NCBI GenBank assembly: GCA_947630175.1
Contig: CANRGJ010000010.1
Location: 1-64,000 of the forward strand
Direction: 5' to 3'
Source: an uncultured Ruminiclostridium sp.
Lineage (GTDB): Bacteria; Bacillota; Clostridia; Oscillospirales; Ruminococcaceae
DNA length: 64,000 nt
Of this stretch, positions 61,831 through 64,000 are shown piece by piece; position 1 is the first letter of the stretch; each line of letters starts with the position of its first letter. The position numbers and the translations under genes are program-made. The notes beneath the pieces are model-generated. The model saw only the letters and a program-made list of their open reading frames with translations. It ran no database searches and was not told the DNA's origin.

Positions 61831-61842
61831 AGGAGAGCAGCG

Positions 61843-62532
61843 ATGAAAATACAAGTTTATCAAATCGACACAGAAAAAGATACAAACCGAGTGAAATTTC
61901 AAGGGTTGGAAGAAAAGGGATATGCTGTTGATCCAAAAATTTACAGCAAGGTTTTTGACGGAAAAATTGATTGCGACAATTTGGAAACCTTATACAGAAA
62001 ACTTAATTTAGACGAAAAGCCGCCCTTATTTTTCGGTCATTCTCTCTCTGTTTCTGATGTTGTTTGCGTCGAAGGGCAGTCTGATGTTGACGACAACGGT
62101 TGCTTTTACTGTGATACAGTCGGTTGGCAAAAGATAATGTTTGACACCGATTCTGTACCAAAGGAAAAAAATACTATGCAAGTCGTAGTCGTTGAACCAA
62201 ATAAGCCGGCATATAAAGGTGAAATGCCACACACATTGAAAGCAATGCAAAAAGTTGTCGGTGGTAACATAGAAGTAGTGTATGGCAATAACGACGGAAC
62301 TGTTATAGTATGTGATGAGGAAGGAAAACTTAAAGGATATGAAGGCAACAGAAAATTAAATAACGGCTCCATAATAGCGGGAACATTTTTCGTATGTGGT
62401 GACGACGGCGAAAATTTTTGCTCTCTTTCGGAAAGCCAGGCGGAAAAGTATATGAAACTGTTTGAAACGCCGCAAGAAATAAGCGATGAGGAAGTGCAGG
62501 AAGATACAAAAATTATGTTTTTCGGCTTATAA
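61843..62532 (+). CDS. YodL-domain/DUF3846-like ICE protein
   Basis: 229 aa. The N-terminal part (IQVYQIDTEKDTNRVKFQGL, VDPKIYSKVFDG, HSLSVSDVVCVEG, CFYCDTVGWQKI) has the YodL pattern common in conjugative elements; the C-terminal part (VVVEPNKPAYKGEMPHTLKA, AMQKVVGGNIEVVY, GYEGNRKLNNGSIIAGTFFV) matches DUF3846. Two domains often found as separate proteins in antirestriction-type ICE modules are fused here. Activity unknown. AAAGGAG precedes the ATG. Confidence 0.8.
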   Translation: MKIQVYQIDTEKDTNRVKFQGLEEKGYAVDPKIYSKVFDGKIDCDNLETLYRKLNLDEKPPLFFGHSLSVSDVVCVEGQSDVDDNGCFYCDTVGWQKIMFDTDSVPKEKNTMQVVVVEPNKPAYKGEMPHTLKAMQKVVGGNIEVVYGNNDGTVIVCDEEGKLKGYEGNRKLNNGSIIAGTFFVCGDDGENFCSLSESQAEKYMKLFETPQEISDEEVQEDTKIMFFGL

Positions 62533-62547
62533 TATCATATGATAAAG

Positions 62548-62576
62548 TTGACAAAGCGAAAAGAAAAATATATAAT
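62548..62576 (+). promoter_or_regulatory. Promoter of the HipA-like gene
   Basis: TTGACA (62548-62553), 17-bp spacer, TATAAT (62571-62576), 38 bp before the ATG. Confidence 0.8.
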
Positions 62577-62614
62577 AACAATACACAGCAGATTCCAAAA
62601 GGGGTGAGAATCAT

Positions 62615-63718
62615 ATGTCAGATGTTTCAGGAATATTGATGTCTGAAGACATACCTGTTGCAGAAATAAAAAGCGGGAAAATAACCGCAATATATAATGA
62701 AAATTTGCTTCCTCTGTATTTCAAAAGGTCAAAAAACATTGAAGGCTGGCTTTCAGCTCGTGCTATTGATTCCCACAGAGTAAATTCAAGGTTGCTGAAA
62801 AAAGCGCTGCGTCTTTCGCAAACAGACGATATTCAAACTGTGCTTTCCGTAAACGCCGCTACTGTGACTGATTGTTATTGGTTCAAGCCCGACGGCGACA
62901 ATACCGTTTATGAAAATATTAAATTTAAAGAAAACTACTTCGATCAACTGGCATTGAGAGGCGATCCTGACGGATTTTCTCAAAAGCCGTCCAGGACACC
63001 AGAACTTACCAACATAGGAAGCTATGAAAAGTGCTGGAAACTGATAAACGGCGAATGGTGGTTATATAAAAGCGGAAGTAAAGAAGAATATTTTTCCGAA
63101 CTTTTTATCTGCCGCCTTGGAGAAAAGCTGGGCTTGAATATGGCGCATTACGAAATGGACGGAAATTATATACGCACGAAAGATTTTACAGGCGGAAACG
63201 TCAATTTCGAACCTGCAAGCTCGGTCGTAGGAGCTGATGATGATTATTGCAGATGTTTCAGTGCTATAAACTCTTTATCACCTGAATTTGCCCGTCAGTA
63301 CCTTGTAATGATATGGTTTGATACTATATGTTACAATATGGACAGGCACACGGAAAACTTCGGATTCATCAGAGATAAAAAAACAGGAAAAATTATTTCA
63401 CTTGCTCCGAACTACGATAACAACGTTGCGCTTATCGCCAGAGGTTATCCAAGCGATGTGACACGTCAGAACGACGGACTGATAGGATTTTTAAAGAGCT
63501 TTGTCGAAAACAGTAAAAGCGCACTTGAAATGTATCGTGAAATAAGTCTGCCAACAATAACACGGCAGACTGTTGAAAAATGTATAAATGAGATCCCGAT
63601 AGATGTAAACTGTCAATATATATGCGATTTTATACTGAACGGACAAGAAAAAGTCAACGCAATCATAAACGGCGATATGCAGGAAACAGAAGAGATCGGA
63701 TTTACACAATCAATGTGA
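62615..63718 (+). CDS. HipA-like kinase-fold protein
   Basis: 367 aa. The C-terminal half has kinase-fold motifs of HipA-type proteins: the catalytic segment NMDRHTENFGFIRD (about residues 240-253, Asp and Asn) and the metal-binding LAPNYDNNVAL (about residues 265-275). The N-terminal half is unlike classic HipA and no HipB antitoxin is adjacent, so it may not be a toxin; ICE-borne proteins of this kind are of unknown role. It ends EEIGFTQSM. AAAGGGGTGAGAATCAT precedes the ATG. Confidence 0.78.
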   Translation: MSDVSGILMSEDIPVAEIKSGKITAIYNENLLPLYFKRSKNIEGWLSARAIDSHRVNSRLLKKALRLSQTDDIQTVLSVNAATVTDCYWFKPDGDNTVYENIKFKENYFDQLALRGDPDGFSQKPSRTPELTNIGSYEKCWKLINGEWWLYKSGSKEEYFSELFICRLGEKLGLNMAHYEMDGNYIRTKDFTGGNVNFEPASSVVGADDDYCRCFSAINSLSPEFARQYLVMIWFDTICYNMDRHTENFGFIRDKKTGKIISLAPNYDNNVALIARGYPSDVTRQNDGLIGFLKSFVENSKSALEMYREISLPTITRQTVEKCINEIPIDVNCQYICDFILNGQEKVNAIINGDMQETEEIGFTQSM

Positions 63719-63772
63719 CAGGAATGAACCTGATAAAATAAGCCCGGGAAGATATAAATAGTACAATCTAAT

Positions 63773-63802
63773 AAAAAAGGACTGTAAAACAGTCCTTTTT
63801 TT
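63773..63802 (+). terminator. Terminator after the HipA-like gene
   Basis: AAAAAAGGACTG/CAGTCCTTTTTT around TAAAA; the same hairpin as at 36194. Confidence 0.92.
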
Positions 63803-63832
63803 ATTGCAAAAATACATTAAAGGAGAAAATCA

Positions 63833-64000
63833 ATGAATGAAACAATCACACCCAACACGGTTATAGGCTGGCACAACGGAACAGTTTTTGTGCTGCTGAA
63901 TGACAAAGATCTTATGTTTTACAAAGGGTTGCCGGAAAAATATGCGCTGATTGGTGAAGCGTTTACAATCGAATACGAGGAACTAAAAATGCTCCGTCCA
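63833..64000 (+). CDS. Partial ICE protein of unknown function (cut by window end)
   Basis: 56 codons visible from ATG 63833 (AAAGGAGAAAATCA upstream): MNETITPNTVIGWHNGTVFV, then LLNDKDLMFYKGLPEKYALI and GEAFTIEYEELKMLRP. No motif recognised. The frame is still open at the edge. Confidence 0.6.
   Translation, partial: MNETITPNTVIGWHNGTVFVLLNDKDLMFYKGLPEKYALIGEAFTIEYEELKMLRP

Larger units (their letters stand above)
31295..64000. mobile_element. Integrated conjugative element, left part (right end outside window)
   Basis: Starts at the tRNA-Thr att remnant with an adjacent tyrosine integrase, and contains an excisionase-like gene, ParAB, VirB6-, PrgI- and VirB4-like transfer genes, a probable oriT, a relaxase and typical ICE accessory genes (DUF3852, DUF6103, YodL/DUF3846, Toprim). 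Visibly richer in A+T than the left half of the window. No coupling protein or right attachment site is seen, so it continues beyond 64 kb. Confidence 0.92.

Overview
The window looks like chromosomal DNA of a Ruminococcus-like gut bacterium (Oscillospiraceae, Firmicutes). This rests on AAGGAGG-type ribosome binding sites, lipoproteins with Thr-rich linkers, BspA-type leucine-rich repeat proteins, a LytTR two-component system and Nif11/NHLM-type peptide genes. The species call is an inference. The window splits at a tRNA-Thr remnant at about 31.3 kb: ordinary chromosome plus a large peptide (RiPP) cluster on the left, and the left part of an integrated conjugative element (ICE), visibly richer in A+T, on the right.

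Region 1 (1-7.9 kb) is housekeeping and cell-surface genes: a sigma factor, NADP-glutamate dehydrogenase with a structured mRNA leader, two tandem BspA-like proteins, smpB, a membrane-anchored protein, a transglutaminase-like lipoprotein with an SH3-like domain, and a second small lipoprotein.

Region 2 (7.9-31 kb) is the most interesting part. One radical SAM/SPASM enzyme sits among 17 predicted precursor peptides: ten with Nif11-type leaders and seven with short double-glycine leaders. The locus also has two NHLM-family ABC exporters (one with a C39 leader peptidase), a small HlyD-like protein, a PAP2 phosphatase, a MATE transporter fused to an anti-sigma-type ATPase, a formyltransferase, and a complete partner-switching set (SpoIIE-type phosphatase, STAS antagonist, RsbW-like ATPases). 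A LytTR response regulator and a 7TM histidine kinase lie in the middle. Six promoters across the locus carry the same 10-bp half-site (consensus GCAGAYWACA), always exactly 23 bp upstream of the -10 box; four also have a second half-site one 20-bp period further upstream. I read this as one LytTR regulon that switches on export, maturation and precursor genes together.

Region 3 (31.3-64 kb, open to the right) is the ICE: tyrosine integrase at the tRNA-Thr att site, VapBC, an ImmA/Xre pair with paired operators, excisionase-like protein, ParAB with three identical 27-bp palindromes (probable parS, one inside parB), a defence-like insert (m5C methyltransferase coupled to a GHKL ATPase-TIR protein), a CAP-domain lipoprotein, a 2159-residue VaFE/thioester adhesin, a type I toxin-antitoxin with a spare antitoxin RNA, conjugation genes (DUF3852, VirB6-like, PrgI, VirB4), a probable oriT, a relaxase fused to Sel1 repeats, a Toprim protein, a YodL/DUF3846-like protein and a HipA-like kinase. 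The coupling ATPase and the right end lie outside the window.
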